A DNA stretch of 60,355 nucleotides from Archaeoglobaceae archaeon (GCA_025058735.1 JANXDX010000027.1:1-60355); one strand, 5' to 3'; positions 36,924 to 45,096 are shown, counted from the first letter of the stretch. Made by a program: numbers and translations. Notes: generated by a model from the letters alone, not told the origin.

Positions 36924-37065
36924 ATTCCCACCTCTTTATTGCTATGTAGAAAAGATAAGCTAAACTGATTACATTCCAGTAAATAAATGTTAAAATATTT
37001 GGAATTTTTGGAAAAGCAAATGGTAAAAGCATAAGCAGAACGACCACTATTCCATCCAACCTCAT
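36916..37065 (-). CDS. 49-residue two-helix membrane protein, partner of the symporter
   Basis: An open frame from ATG 37065 to TGA 36916. It encodes two hydrophobic segments: about residues 6-18 (IVVVLLMLLPFAF) and 22-42 (around NILTFIYWNV). They are separated by a P-K-I-P turn and followed by the charged end KRWEF. It overlaps the symporter by 8 bp and contains its Shine-Dalgarno. Small two-helix proteins directly before SSS transporters are known in bacteria, so a subunit role is likely. A TATA-like run at 37089-37098 and an 18-bp palindrome at its start support a real gene. Confidence 0.72.
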   Translation of the reverse strand: MRLDGIVVVLLMLLPFAFPKIPNILTFIYWNVISLAYLFYIAIKRWEFV

Positions 37066-37081
37066 CGAACGATCGTTCGAT
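37064..37081. promoter_or_regulatory. 18-bp perfect palindrome over the symporter operon start
   Basis: ATCGAACGATCGTTCGAT equals its own reverse complement. It covers the first bases of the small-protein ATG (37063-37065) and the transcription start predicted from the TATA-like TTTTTTAAAT at 37089-37098 (minus strand). A dimeric repressor here would shut off the symporter operon. The regulator is unknown. Confidence 0.65.
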
Positions 37082-37157
37082 AATGGATTTAAAAAATTTT
37101 CGTTAAATTAAAACTATGTCTTTTATGAGGATCATTTGTTATGAACAGTTCTTTTAT

Positions 37158-37976
37158 TTATTTTAAGCCAAGCTCTTTCAAAACAGCCCTTCTCATAACT
37201 TCCACTGGAGCATCGACTTTTAACCATATTTCAAGAGCTTTTGCACCTTGGTAGATCAGCATCTCTACCCCGCTTACAACTTTGCAACCCCTCTCTTTTG
37301 CAAGTTTTATTAGAGGAGTCTCTGGTGGATTGTAGACTGTGTCGAAAACGATCAAATCTTTCTCAACTAGATCTCCTGGAATCGGTAACGAAGATTCGAA
37401 TCCGAGCATTCCTATTGGTGTTGCATTTATAATTATATCAACTCTACCTTTTACTTTGTTTATTTCATCGAACGGAATAAATATGCACTCACCAAAATTT
37501 CTCAGCATCTCCACAGTCTCTAAACCTCTTAAAACAGTTCTGTTCGTTACTACAACTTTTGCTCCCATCTTTAACATAGCTAGTGCAGAAGCTTTTCCAG
37601 CTCCTCCAGCACCAACAACTAGTGCTACTTTACCTTCAACATCTATGTTCTCTCTTCTAAAAGATTCCTCAACTCCAAAAACATCTGTGTTGTATCCGAT
37701 GGAATTTTTTAAATCTAAAACATTGACAGTATTTATCTTAGCCGCATCTCCAACAGTTTTTACAAGTTTAGCAACTTCTTCTTTGTATGGAATTGTCACG
37801 TTGAGACCTAGAAAACCTAAAGCTTTTGCACCTTCAATAGCTTTTACTAAATCGTTAGGCTTTACTTCAAAGGCCATGTATATTCCTTCAATTCCCAAAA
37901 ACTTAAGAGCAGCGTTGTGCATACTTGGAGATACAGAATGTTTCACAGGATATCCTATCAGTCCTAAGTATATCAT
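37158..37976 (-). CDS. aroE: shikimate dehydrogenase
   Basis: Reduces 3-dehydroshikimate to shikimate with NADPH. The 272-residue enzyme shows GYPVKHSVSPSMHNAA, the catalytic lysine in VTIPYKEEV, NTDVFGVE, the NADP loop VVGAGGAGKAS and TNRT, and NATPIGM. It is a single-gene unit; the 92-bp gap after it holds the symporter promoter. Confidence 0.96.
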   Translation of the reverse strand: MIYLGLIGYPVKHSVSPSMHNAALKFLGIEGIYMAFEVKPNDLVKAIEGAKALGFLGLNVTIPYKEEVAKLVKTVGDAAKINTVNVLDLKNSIGYNTDVFGVEESFRRENIDVEGKVALVVGAGGAGKASALAMLKMGAKVVVTNRTVLRGLETVEMLRNFGECIFIPFDEINKVKGRVDIIINATPIGMLGFESSLPIPGDLVEKDLIVFDTVYNPPETPLIKLAKERGCKVVSGVEMLIYQGAKALEIWLKVDAPVEVMRRAVLKELGLK

Positions 37977-38025
37977 CTAAGAGTTAGCAGCAAGATTTTT
38001 TAATCTTAGCTACAACATATTCTAA

Positions 38026-38098
38026 AGCCCCGTAGGGTAGTGGTCAATCCTGCGGGCCTTTGGAGCCCGCGACCGGGGTTCGAATCCCCGCGGGGCTA
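38026..38098 (+). tRNA. tRNA-Gln (anticodon UUG)
   Basis: A 73-base gene with acceptor stem AGCCCCG/CGGGGCT, anticodon stem CGGGC/GCCCG around loop CTTTGGA (anticodon TTG) and T-loop TTCGAAT. The discriminator is A. A TATA-like TTTTTAAT lies at 37996-38003, the usual distance upstream. Confidence 0.95.
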
Positions 38099-38135
38099 TA
38101 CGAAAAATTTATTTTCTCATTAAAACTTTGAAAAG

Positions 38136-38876
38136 ATGCTAGCAGAATCTCTAGCTCTACTCTCTTTTATCTTTATGCTACTCTATGTTCTAACTAAGAA
38201 AAGATCTCTAGCTACAGTTTCTTGGTTTACCTTGTCTTTAGCTTGCATCTCAAACATAACAGTTTTTTTAGCAGTTGAGGATTATTTCAATGCAGTAGTG
38301 TTCTTGATCGGCTCAATCATTTTTATTTTAATTCCTTTAAACGTAAAAAAAGATTATGTTTTGTTTCAGACTACGAGGTTTTCAGCTTTAGCTCTAGCGA
38401 CTTATCTACCTTTCGCCGTAACAAGCTTTGGCAACTCTTTGATAGAGATCACTACCTTCTTAACAGCTTTTTTTGGTAAAACCTTGGGATACGAAATGGT
38501 AGTTGTAGATCATGTGATAATTCTAAATGGCAAGTACATCGAAATAATTTTAGCCTGTACAGCGATAGAAAGCATAGCTCTGTTTACTGGAGCAACTTTG
38601 GGTGTTGAAGCTAAAGCTACTAAAAAATTGCTAGCTTTTGCAGTTTCAGTTCCAGTTATATATTTTCTAAACATTCTAAGAAACGTCTTTGTCATTGTAA
38701 GTTACGCATATTTGATCTTCGGAGAAGATAGCTTTTACATAGCTCACCACGTGATATCTAAAATTTTGGCAACTTTTGCACTTTTTTTGATAGCTTACAT
38801 AGTCTTTAAAATATTACCGGAACTTTTTGACCTCATATCATCTCTTCTAAGCGAAGTTTTCGGAGGGAAAAGATGA
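38136..38876 (+). CDS. artA: archaeosortase A-like transpeptidase
   Basis: An eight- to nine-helix membrane protein of 246 residues. The catalytic triad of the exosortase/archaeosortase superfamily is visible: Cys141 in LACTAIES, Arg182 in FLNILRNVF and His204 or His205 in AHHVISK. In haloarchaea ArtA cuts the C-terminal PGF signal of surface proteins and attaches lipid. It depends on PssA and PssD, whose homologues follow immediately here, overlapping by 4 bp. No PGF-CTERM substrate was recognised in the window. Confidence 0.88.
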   Translation: MLAESLALLSFIFMLLYVLTKKRSLATVSWFTLSLACISNITVFLAVEDYFNAVVFLIGSIIFILIPLNVKKDYVLFQTTRFSALALATYLPFAVTSFGNSLIEITTFLTAFFGKTLGYEMVVVDHVIILNGKYIEIILACTAIESIALFTGATLGVEAKATKKLLAFAVSVPVIYFLNILRNVFVIVSYAYLIFGEDSFYIAHHVISKILATFALFLIAYIVFKILPELFDLISSLLSEVFGGKR

Positions 38877-39448
38877 TAAGAAAAGAGGGTTTCATAAAAA
38901 TTTTGATCTTTTCTCTTCTCAGCATTCTATCGTTTTTTATCTCAGTGCAGATTTCAGTAATCTTTCTTTTTGTAACACTTTTCTTAGTTTACTTCTACAG
39001 AGATCCTGAGAGAGAAATTTGTGATGGCATCGTTTCTCCGGCAGATGGGAAGATTATTCATTTTTCCGAGAAGAGAATAGATATATTTATGAGGATCTTC
39101 GATTGTCACGTGAACAGAGCTCCTGTAAGTGGAGTTGTGAAGTCTGTGATGATAAAGAAGGGAGAAAAAGTTCCAGCTTTTGTTATAAAAAATAATGTTT
39201 ATAGAAATGAAATAATAATCGAGAATGAGTTTGGAGAATTTAAAATTGTTCAAGTTGCTGGGATTTTTGCAAGAAGAATTAGCTGTTTTGTAAAAGAAGG
39301 ACAGAAAGTTAAAAAAGGAGAAAAAATAGGTATAATTCATTTTGGATCGAGGGTTATTTTGGAAGTTCCGGAAAGTGTAAAGTTCGTTGTTGAAAAAGGA
39401 AGAAAAGTAAAAGCTGGTGAGACCGTTGCGCATATTCAAACTAGTTAG
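38873..39448 (+). CDS. asd: archaetidylserine decarboxylase (PSD family)
   Basis: Predicted to turn archaetidylserine into archaetidylethanolamine. The 191-residue protein has two N-terminal hydrophobic helices, YFYRDPER, SPADGKI, the DCHVNRAPV motif and a C-terminal H-F-G-S-R motif where the proenzyme would self-cleave at Gly-Ser to form the pyruvoyl group. It overlaps artA by 4 bp (ATGA) and the synthase gene by 32 bp. Confidence 0.92.
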   Translation: MIRKEGFIKILIFSLLSILSFFISVQISVIFLFVTLFLVYFYRDPEREICDGIVSPADGKIIHFSEKRIDIFMRIFDCHVNRAPVSGVVKSVMIKKGEKVPAFVIKNNVYRNEIIIENEFGEFKIVQVAGIFARRISCFVKEGQKVKKGEKIGIIHFGSRVILEVPESVKFVVEKGRKVKAGETVAHIQTS

Positions 39449-40058
39449 TATAGCTGACTCTTTAAGTATTTTAAATGCTTTACTAGGCCTCTCTGCAATA
39501 ACTTACATTTTTCTTTACTCTTTCGATTACAGAGCTTTTCAACTTTTAATATATGCAAGCATAATCGATGGAATCGATGGAACCTTAGCTAGAAAGACTG
39601 AAAAAAGTCCAATAGGAAAGGAACTAGATTCTTTAGCAGACTCGATCTCCTTCGGCTTATTACCGGCTTTAGCTTTGATAAGTTATGAAAAAACCCTTTT
39701 TCCATTTTCATCTCTTTTGCTAGCTTTTTCAATTTTGAGGCTTGCAAGGTTCAACATTGAAAGTTTCAAAGATTTTTATGGACTTCCTACAGTTCCAAAC
39801 GCTTTGTTTTTGTGCGGTTTGATTTTAATGGAGTTTAATGCTTACTTGATCGCAGCTGTATCGATCTTGACATCTCTTCTAATGATCTCCGACATAGTTT
39901 ATCCTAGAGTTGGAAAGTTTAGCTTGATAGCTGCAGTAATACTCCTTTTAGTTGCTTTCTTTGAAAAACTGTTACCAGTTCTAGTTCTTTCGATTGCAGC
40001 TTACATTTTATATCCTCCGGTTAGGTTGATCTATGGACGTTGTAAAAGCAGCGTTTGA
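39417..40058 (+). CDS. pssA: CDP-alcohol phosphatidyltransferase, probable archaetidylserine synthase
   Basis: A 213-residue membrane enzyme with the family motif D-G-x2-A-R-x8-G-x3-D-x3-D, seen as DGTLARKTEKSPIGKELDSLAD. It likely joins L-serine to CDP-archaeol, making the substrate of the decarboxylase before it. The GTG start at 39417 overlaps that gene by 32 bp; a TTG nine bases later is possible. It completes the ArtA-PssD-PssA unit known from haloarchaea. Confidence 0.9.
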   Translation: MRPLRIFKLVSIADSLSILNALLGLSAITYIFLYSFDYRAFQLLIYASIIDGIDGTLARKTEKSPIGKELDSLADSISFGLLPALALISYEKTLFPFSSLLLAFSILRLARFNIESFKDFYGLPTVPNALFLCGLILMEFNAYLIAAVSILTSLLMISDIVYPRVGKFSLIAAVILLLVAFFEKLLPVLVLSIAAYILYPPVRLIYGRCKSSV

Positions 40059-40350
40059 GGCTGGGATAAAACTTGGAGCAGCTTTTCATCAATTTATAGG
40101 TTCACCTGTTTCTGAAAAAAATTCAGAAGTTTTAGAAAAAGCTATTGAAAGTTGTATAAGGTTGCAACCATTTGTTTTGGATGCAAAGGTAAAGATAAAT
40201 GTCAAAAAAACATCAGCTTTTGGTTATACATCTTTATCCCCGGAAATGCTTGAGATCTTTGTAACTGTTAAGGTAGGAAATGCTATCGTTAAAGCAGCCT
40301 TAAAATGGGATGAAGAAAAGCAGTATCCATTGATGGAACTAGTTTTTTAA
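40033..40350 (+). CDS. mptD: archaeal dihydroneopterin aldolase MptD
   Basis: A 105-residue protein of the archaeal aldolase family that cleaves 7,8-dihydroneopterin in methanopterin synthesis. The N-terminal GIKLGAAFHQFIGSPV is the family signature, with the histidine in the active site. A C-terminal segment ends YPLMELVF. It overlaps the synthase gene by 26 bp and the convergent pyrH by 4 bp. Methanopterin use agrees with an Archaeoglobus- or methanogen-like host. Confidence 0.85.
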   Translation: MDVVKAAFEAGIKLGAAFHQFIGSPVSEKNSEVLEKAIESCIRLQPFVLDAKVKINVKKTSAFGYTSLSPEMLEIFVTVKVGNAIVKAALKWDEEKQYPLMELVF

Positions 40351-41006
40351 CTTTCTATCAAAGTTCCAATTTTTTCCCCTTCTATAACTTTTTTAATGTT
40401 CTCTGGATCTCCTAGAAATATTACCGTCTTTATTTTACTCCTTTCAATTATCTTTGCAGCTAATAGATCGATCACGACACTTGCTCCAGCTTTTGCAGTC
40501 GTCTTCGATACAATTTCTACCAGTTGCTGATGTGTCAACTTTTCAAATTTCTTTGCATTCTTTGAAACCTTAGGATCTTCTGAATAAACTCCATCGACTG
40601 AAGTTGCATTTAAAAATAGATCTGCTTTAACGTATTCTGCTAAAAGAGCTGCAGTAGCATCTGTAGTATGTCCAGGAAAAGTTCCACCCATGACGACTAT
40701 ATCGTAGATCTTTGAAAGTTCTTCAGCTTCTTCAAAACTTCTAGGAATTTTTTTGGGAGCATTCTTCAATGCTGAAGATAGAATAAGAGCGTTGATCCTT
40801 GTAATTTCTATTCCGATCGTATCGCAAACAACTTCGCTCGCACCCAAGGATCTTGCCATTGAAATAAGATCTCTTGCAACTTTCCCTCCACCAGTTACTA
40901 CAAAGATCTTGTGCATTTTGCTCAACTCTTCAAGAACATCGGCATACTTTTTTATTATATCAACTTTTTGAAGCAGGGAACCTCCGAGAGATATCACCGT
41001 TTTCAC
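40347..41006 (-). CDS. pyrH: uridylate kinase (archaeal type)
   Basis: Phosphorylates UMP to UDP. The 219-residue amino-acid-kinase fold protein begins MKTVISLGGSLL and continues with VVTGGGKVARD, GGTFPGHTTDATAA and NATSVDGVYSEDP. The archaeal form is shorter than the bacterial hexameric enzyme, as here. It starts with GTG. A 139-bp AT-rich promoter region separates it from the divergent YkgJ-type gene. Confidence 0.95.
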   Translation of the reverse strand: MKTVISLGGSLLQKVDIIKKYADVLEELSKMHKIFVVTGGGKVARDLISMARSLGASEVVCDTIGIEITRINALILSSALKNAPKKIPRSFEEAEELSKIYDIVVMGGTFPGHTTDATAALLAEYVKADLFLNATSVDGVYSEDPKVSKNAKKFEKLTHQQLVEIVSKTTAKAGASVVIDLLAAKIIERSKIKTVIFLGDPENIKKVIEGEKIGTLIES

Positions 41007-41145
41007 GAAGTTTTTTTGTTTCCTGTGTTTATTTCTTTTTCTACTCCAAGTTGAAAATATTATTATATTTTATTTTTAATAATATATTATCATTTTATAA
41101 ATAATTCTACCGAAAAAAATTTAAAACATTCTCTACACTTTTTCT

Positions 41146-41634
41146 GTGCAAGTGCCATGGAAAAAAGTAGCTTCATGGCATTGCACGGCTTGTGGAAGAT
41201 GTTGTTATGAGTACAAAATAAATTTGAGATTATACGAGTATCTTAAACTTAAAGCTACAGGTTTTGTAGAAGAAAAGTTTGGAAAATTTTATATAAAAAA
41301 AATTGATGGAAAATGTCCATTCCAAGTTCAAAACCTGTGCATCCTTCAAAAAAACAAACCTTTTGCATGCAAAATCTATCCATTTAGGATCTTCAGAAAG
41401 GGGAAAGAAGAGGCTCTTTTTGAATTCAATGGAGAAGAGTTCTACGTTTATGTAGATGTTTTCTGTAAAAACGTTCTATTAAAAAACGATCTAAAAGCTT
41501 CAAAGTTGATGATCCCTTTGGTTGAAGAGGCTGTAAAACTCTACGCTGGAGAAATTTCGACACCGAAAAACCTTACAGCAAATTTAGAATCTTTAAAGCT
41601 TCAACAACACCATCTCCGTCGGGTGAAGGTGTAA
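41146..41634 (+). CDS. YkgJ-type cysteine-cluster protein
   Basis: A 162-residue protein with the C-x2-C-x2-C-C cluster HCTACGRCCYEY at its N terminus, then CPFQVQNLCILQKNKPFACKIYPF, typical of the zinc/iron-chelating YkgJ family. It starts with GTG 41146. Its 3' end overlaps the convergent phosphatase gene by 62 bp, unusually long. The role of the family is not established. Confidence 0.85.
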   Translation: MQVPWKKVASWHCTACGRCCYEYKINLRLYEYLKLKATGFVEEKFGKFYIKKIDGKCPFQVQNLCILQKNKPFACKIYPFRIFRKGKEEALFEFNGEEFYVYVDVFCKNVLLKNDLKASKLMIPLVEEAVKLYAGEISTPKNLTANLESLKLQQHHLRRVKV

Positions 41635-42226
41635 CTACATCGGCCCTTTTTTTTAGTTCAATGTGAGCATTTGCTACAGCGATTTTTATTCCAGCAACTT
41701 CAAACATGTCTAGATCGTTCAAAGAATCCCCTATAACAGCAAAATCTTTTAGATCTATTCCAATTTTTCCAGCTATAAAGTGTAGAGCTTTTCCCTTTCC
41801 TACCATTTCATCGGATATGTGATAGGCAAAGCCAGAATCTAGTATCTTTACACCCATCCCCTGAATAAACTTCTTTGCAATTTCTGCATCGAAAGTCCTT
41901 TTTACACAAACTTCCGACTTCCTTAGATCGAAATCTAATAGATGTATTTCGAAGTGCTTCTTTAAAACTTCTAAAGCTTTTATACACTTCTGTTTATCTC
42001 CAAAAACTTCGTGTTCATCGTCGAATGAAACGACTCCACCATTTTCTGCTATAACAATGTTCAAACCTATCAGTTTTGCGGCAGTTCTTGCAAAGCATAA
42101 AGTGTTTCCAGTAGCTAAAACCACTGGTATTTTTAATTTTCTTAAAGCTTCTACAGCTTTGCAGTTGATCCTTCTCCTACTGTCTGTTAGAGTTCCATCT
42201 ATATCTACAGCCAAAGCTTTTATCAT
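41573..42226 (-). CDS. archaeal-type phosphoglycolate phosphatase (HAD)
   Basis: A 217-residue HAD hydrolase. Motif I is AVDIDGTLTD, motif II ATGN, and motif III/IV are in GKGKALHF and IGDSLNDLDMF. The cap type and length match the archaeal phosphoglycolate phosphatase family (TA0175-like). ATG 42226 is used rather than TTG 42229. It is divergent from the reductase gene, 40 bp away. Confidence 0.88.
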   Translation of the reverse strand: MIKALAVDIDGTLTDSRRRINCKAVEALRKLKIPVVLATGNTLCFARTAAKLIGLNIVIAENGGVVSFDDEHEVFGDKQKCIKALEVLKKHFEIHLLDFDLRKSEVCVKRTFDAEIAKKFIQGMGVKILDSGFAYHISDEMVGKGKALHFIAGKIGIDLKDFAVIGDSLNDLDMFEVAGIKIAVANAHIELKKRADVVTPSPDGDGVVEALKILNLL

Positions 42227-42266
42227 CAAAGAGAAAGTTTTAAAAGATTATTTCTATTTTTTCCTC

Positions 42267-43196
42267 GTGCAGGTACAGATATGCGGTGCAGGGATCTCTG
42301 GTAGTTACTTGTACATGCTGCTTAGAGATGAGCACAGAGTTAAAGTTAAAGAAGTGAGAGATACAGTCGACTGCGTCTGTGCTTGGGGTATCGCTTACAG
42401 ACAAGCTAAAGAACTTTACAGAGAAATAGGTCTCAATTTTGATGAGTACGTTCTTTCAAAACCGAAGTTTGCAATTGCAAACGGTATTAAATTTAAAAAT
42501 AAAAATATAGTAACTTTTGATAGAAAAAGTTTGCTTGAAGAGCTCTGGAAAGAAATAGAATTTGGACAGAATGATGCAGACATTTACATTGATGCAACAG
42601 GAACGGAAAGAGCACTTCTTCCAAAGATAAAAGAAGATAAAATATATTTGACTGTCCAATACCTCGAAGAACATGAGATTGAAGAGAACGTATATGCTTA
42701 TGCTAGAAAAACTGGCTATGCTTGGGCTTTTCCACTTGGCGATAATAGATGGCATCTGGGAGCCGGAGATATTAGCTATGAGAGGGCTGAAGAACTGATA
42801 AAAAAATTGAGAGAATTTTATGGTTTTAATGAAAAAAATGTTTTTTGCAGTTGCAGGGGAAAAGTTAGAATGCTTCCACCTTCGAAGTGCAAACCTTTTG
42901 TTTTTGAAAAAATCGTTGGAGTTGGGGAAGCTATAGGATGTGTAAGTGGTTTTGGGGAAGGGAATGCTCCATCTTTAGAATGTGCAAAAATTCTTTTTGA
43001 AAACTTCTACGACCGATCGGAATACGAAAAAGAAGTGCTCAGGAGATTCAAGTGGATAGAGATTGAACACAAACTTGTAGAATGCATGCAGAATGGAAAA
43101 AAGATCTCAGCCATGTTGAAAATTCCAAGAGTTGCGATGATAGAGAGGAAGAGAAGTGCATTTTCTTTGAACTTCTTCAAGTTAATAAAGATCTAA
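42267..43196 (+). CDS. geranylgeranyl reductase-family flavoprotein
   Basis: A 309-residue FAD oxidoreductase. The N terminus VQVQICGAGISGSYL is a dinucleotide-binding motif. WAFPLGDNRWHLGAGD and GVGEAIGCVSGFGEGNAPSLE are shared with reductases that saturate archaeal lipid isoprenoid chains. The start is GTG 42267; the longer frame from 42057 would overlap the divergent phosphatase antisense and spoil the motif position. Substrate assignment to lipids is probable, not certain. Confidence 0.85.
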   Translation: MQVQICGAGISGSYLYMLLRDEHRVKVKEVRDTVDCVCAWGIAYRQAKELYREIGLNFDEYVLSKPKFAIANGIKFKNKNIVTFDRKSLLEELWKEIEFGQNDADIYIDATGTERALLPKIKEDKIYLTVQYLEEHEIEENVYAYARKTGYAWAFPLGDNRWHLGAGDISYERAEELIKKLREFYGFNEKNVFCSCRGKVRMLPPSKCKPFVFEKIVGVGEAIGCVSGFGEGNAPSLECAKILFENFYDRSEYEKEVLRRFKWIEIEHKLVECMQNGKKISAMLKIPRVAMIERKRSAFSLNFFKLIKI

Positions 43197-43891
43197 GATA
43201 TGTCTCCGCAAGCGCAGAAAAGCTCTTTTAAAGCTCCAAGGACATCTTCAAATCCATCCCATTTATCTGAAACTGTTAGGATCCTGTACGGTATAGTCGT
43301 ATATTCGACAAAGAACTCTACTTTTTCCAAAAGTTCAGCTAAAACTCCCTCACTTTCTCTAATTCTTTTTCTAATTTCCTTTACATTTAACTTCACAAGG
43401 TCAGATTTTGTAAAAACTGTTAGTGAAGGAATTGATAGACGTAGAGAGACGATTACGTTTTGCATAACTGCTGCTATGAAATTTTCAGGTTCAATCGCTT
43501 GTGAAGAATCTATCAAAAAAAGAGAAACTGTAAATCTATCTGAAAGTATTCTAACAACATTTCTGCCACTTTCGGAATATATAAACAACTCCATCTGACC
43601 TGGGGTGTCGTAGAGAACAAAATCTGCATCAACTTTAAGTTTTTCAGCAAAATTCTCGATCAACTGCATAGATTTCATAAGAGCACCGTTTATTCCTAAA
43701 GAAAATTTTTTCATAATTTCTTCAGCTTTTACGAAATCTCTTACATCTTTTGAAGCTTTAAATATTGGTTCTGTAGCTGGATCTAAATTTATACAAGCTA
43801 CACTATAGCCTTTTTCAGACAAAAAACTAGAAAACTCTTTCACAAAAGTACTCTTACCACTTCCTGCAGGTCCGGTAACAAAGAGCTGCAT
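43193..43891 (-). CDS. GPN-loop-type GTPase with altered loop
   Basis: A 232-residue GTPase of the GPN family. Walker A is GPAGSGKST (7-15), switch II DTPGQMELF, and the guanine motif TKSDL. The family-defining Gly-Pro-Asn loop reads G-I-N at residues 66-68 (SLGINGALM), so the proline is lost while the asparagine that contacts phosphate in the dimer is kept. It overlaps the convergent reductase by 4 bp and is the last gene after two membrane-protein genes. The archaeal role is poorly known. Confidence 0.9.
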   Translation of the reverse strand: MQLFVTGPAGSGKSTFVKEFSSFLSEKGYSVACINLDPATEPIFKASKDVRDFVKAEEIMKKFSLGINGALMKSMQLIENFAEKLKVDADFVLYDTPGQMELFIYSESGRNVVRILSDRFTVSLFLIDSSQAIEPENFIAAVMQNVIVSLRLSIPSLTVFTKSDLVKLNVKEIRKRIRESEGVLAELLEKVEFFVEYTTIPYRILTVSDKWDGFEDVLGALKELFCACGDIS

Positions 43892-43892
43892 G

Positions 43893-44567
43893 TTATTTTC
43901 TGAACAGGGAAAATATCAACCCTGTGAAGACAGATATTGCCAGTATGAAAGACAACTGAAAGATCTTTGCATTTTCTTCAGCTCTTTTTTCATTTTCTAT
44001 AGCTTTTTCCAACTTTTTTTCAATCTCGTCCAATCTTTTACTCAACTCTTTTAGATCGTTTTCTTGCATTCTGATCTTATTCTCCGCTTCGTGGAGCATT
44101 GAAGCACAATTCCTTGTAGAATTTTCAAGAGTTCTAACTTTTTCTAGCAGATTTAGATTTTCAACGCTACACTTACTAAGTTTGTCGTAAAGATCTACGT
44201 TCATTTTGTTTAAAACTTCCGTTAGGCTCTTTAAATAGTTGTTTTCATTTTTTAAGGCTAGAATTTTTCTTTTAATACTTATGATCTCCTCGTTGATCTT
44301 TGAGAAGTCTTTCGATTCTCTCACAAATACTGAGTACTGTTCACTCAAGTTCCCACTTAAAACAAATATTCTCATCTCTCCGTAGCATTCGTAAGAAACA
44401 TATACGCTGTAATTTCCTTGCAAAAGATATTCTCTATTAGTCATCGTATGTTCAAAGAACATACAACTCGGTAAAACGACTTCTGCTGCAACTTGCAAAT
44501 TTATGTTGAAAGTTTCACCCTGTGAAACGGTAAAAGAAGATAAAACTAATATCAAAAGTACTATCAT
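43893..44567 (-). CDS. exported coiled-coil protein with C-terminal membrane anchor
   Basis: A 224-residue protein I do not recognise. It has a signal peptide (about 1-17), an external beta-rich domain with a few cysteines and sequons (20-85), a long coiled coil (about 90-200) and a final hydrophobic helix followed by RK. The layout resembles p24/emp24-like membrane proteins or a rod-like envelope spacer, but sequence similarity was not established. It overlaps its upstream neighbour by 4 bp and is 1 bp from the GTPase gene. Confidence 0.6.
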   Translation of the reverse strand: MIVLLILVLSSFTVSQGETFNINLQVAAEVVLPSCMFFEHTMTNREYLLQGNYSVYVSYECYGEMRIFVLSGNLSEQYSVFVRESKDFSKINEEIISIKRKILALKNENNYLKSLTEVLNKMNVDLYDKLSKCSVENLNLLEKVRTLENSTRNCASMLHEAENKIRMQENDLKELSKRLDEIEKKLEKAIENEKRAEENAKIFQLSFILAISVFTGLIFSLFRK

Positions 44568-44950
44568 GTGATCGCACCCTTAACAACTTTCCACATTTCT
44601 AAAAAGTTTTGAAAAGATAAAAACTTTGCTTTAACGTAAACCTTTGCGTTTGGAAAATTAGCTACGTATTTAACTTCTTCCCCATTTAACATTATAATTT
44701 CTTTGGATTTCAACTGCTCGATCGTCTTTAAAACTTCGTCAAACTCCTCACTCTTTACACCTTCAGATACTTTCAATCCTTTTAATTCTAAAAAAAATGT
44801 ATCAGCTAAAAATTTTTCTTTCAGAAATTTTGGAAGATCTTCGGCTTTTACTTTATACCTTTTTTGTCTAAATCCTTTTTTGATCGTGAAAAGTTCTCCG
44901 ATTGAAAAACCGACCACAACACCTACAATTGCCAGCAGTACTTCTATCAT
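44564..44950 (-). CDS. membrane-anchored protein of unknown function
   Basis: A 128-residue protein with one N-terminal hydrophobic helix (about 2-20) and a soluble basic domain without recognised motifs. It starts the operon that continues with the coiled-coil membrane protein and the GPN-like GTPase. AT-rich sequence upstream (44951-45050) probably holds its promoter. Confidence 0.6.
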   Translation of the reverse strand: MIEVLLAIVGVVVGFSIGELFTIKKGFRQKRYKVKAEDLPKFLKEKFLADTFFLELKGLKVSEGVKSEEFDEVLKTIEQLKSKEIIMLNGEEVKYVANFPNAKVYVKAKFLSFQNFLEMWKVVKGAIT

Positions 44951-45096
44951 ACTACAAGTTAAGTTTAAAAATATAATTTTTTTGTGAATTTGAAGTAAAG
45001 TTAAATATAATAATAATATAAATATTATAATATTAAATAAATTAGCAATTTAGAAGGTTAGAAAATTTAAAATATCTTGATGAAACTTTTACTAAA

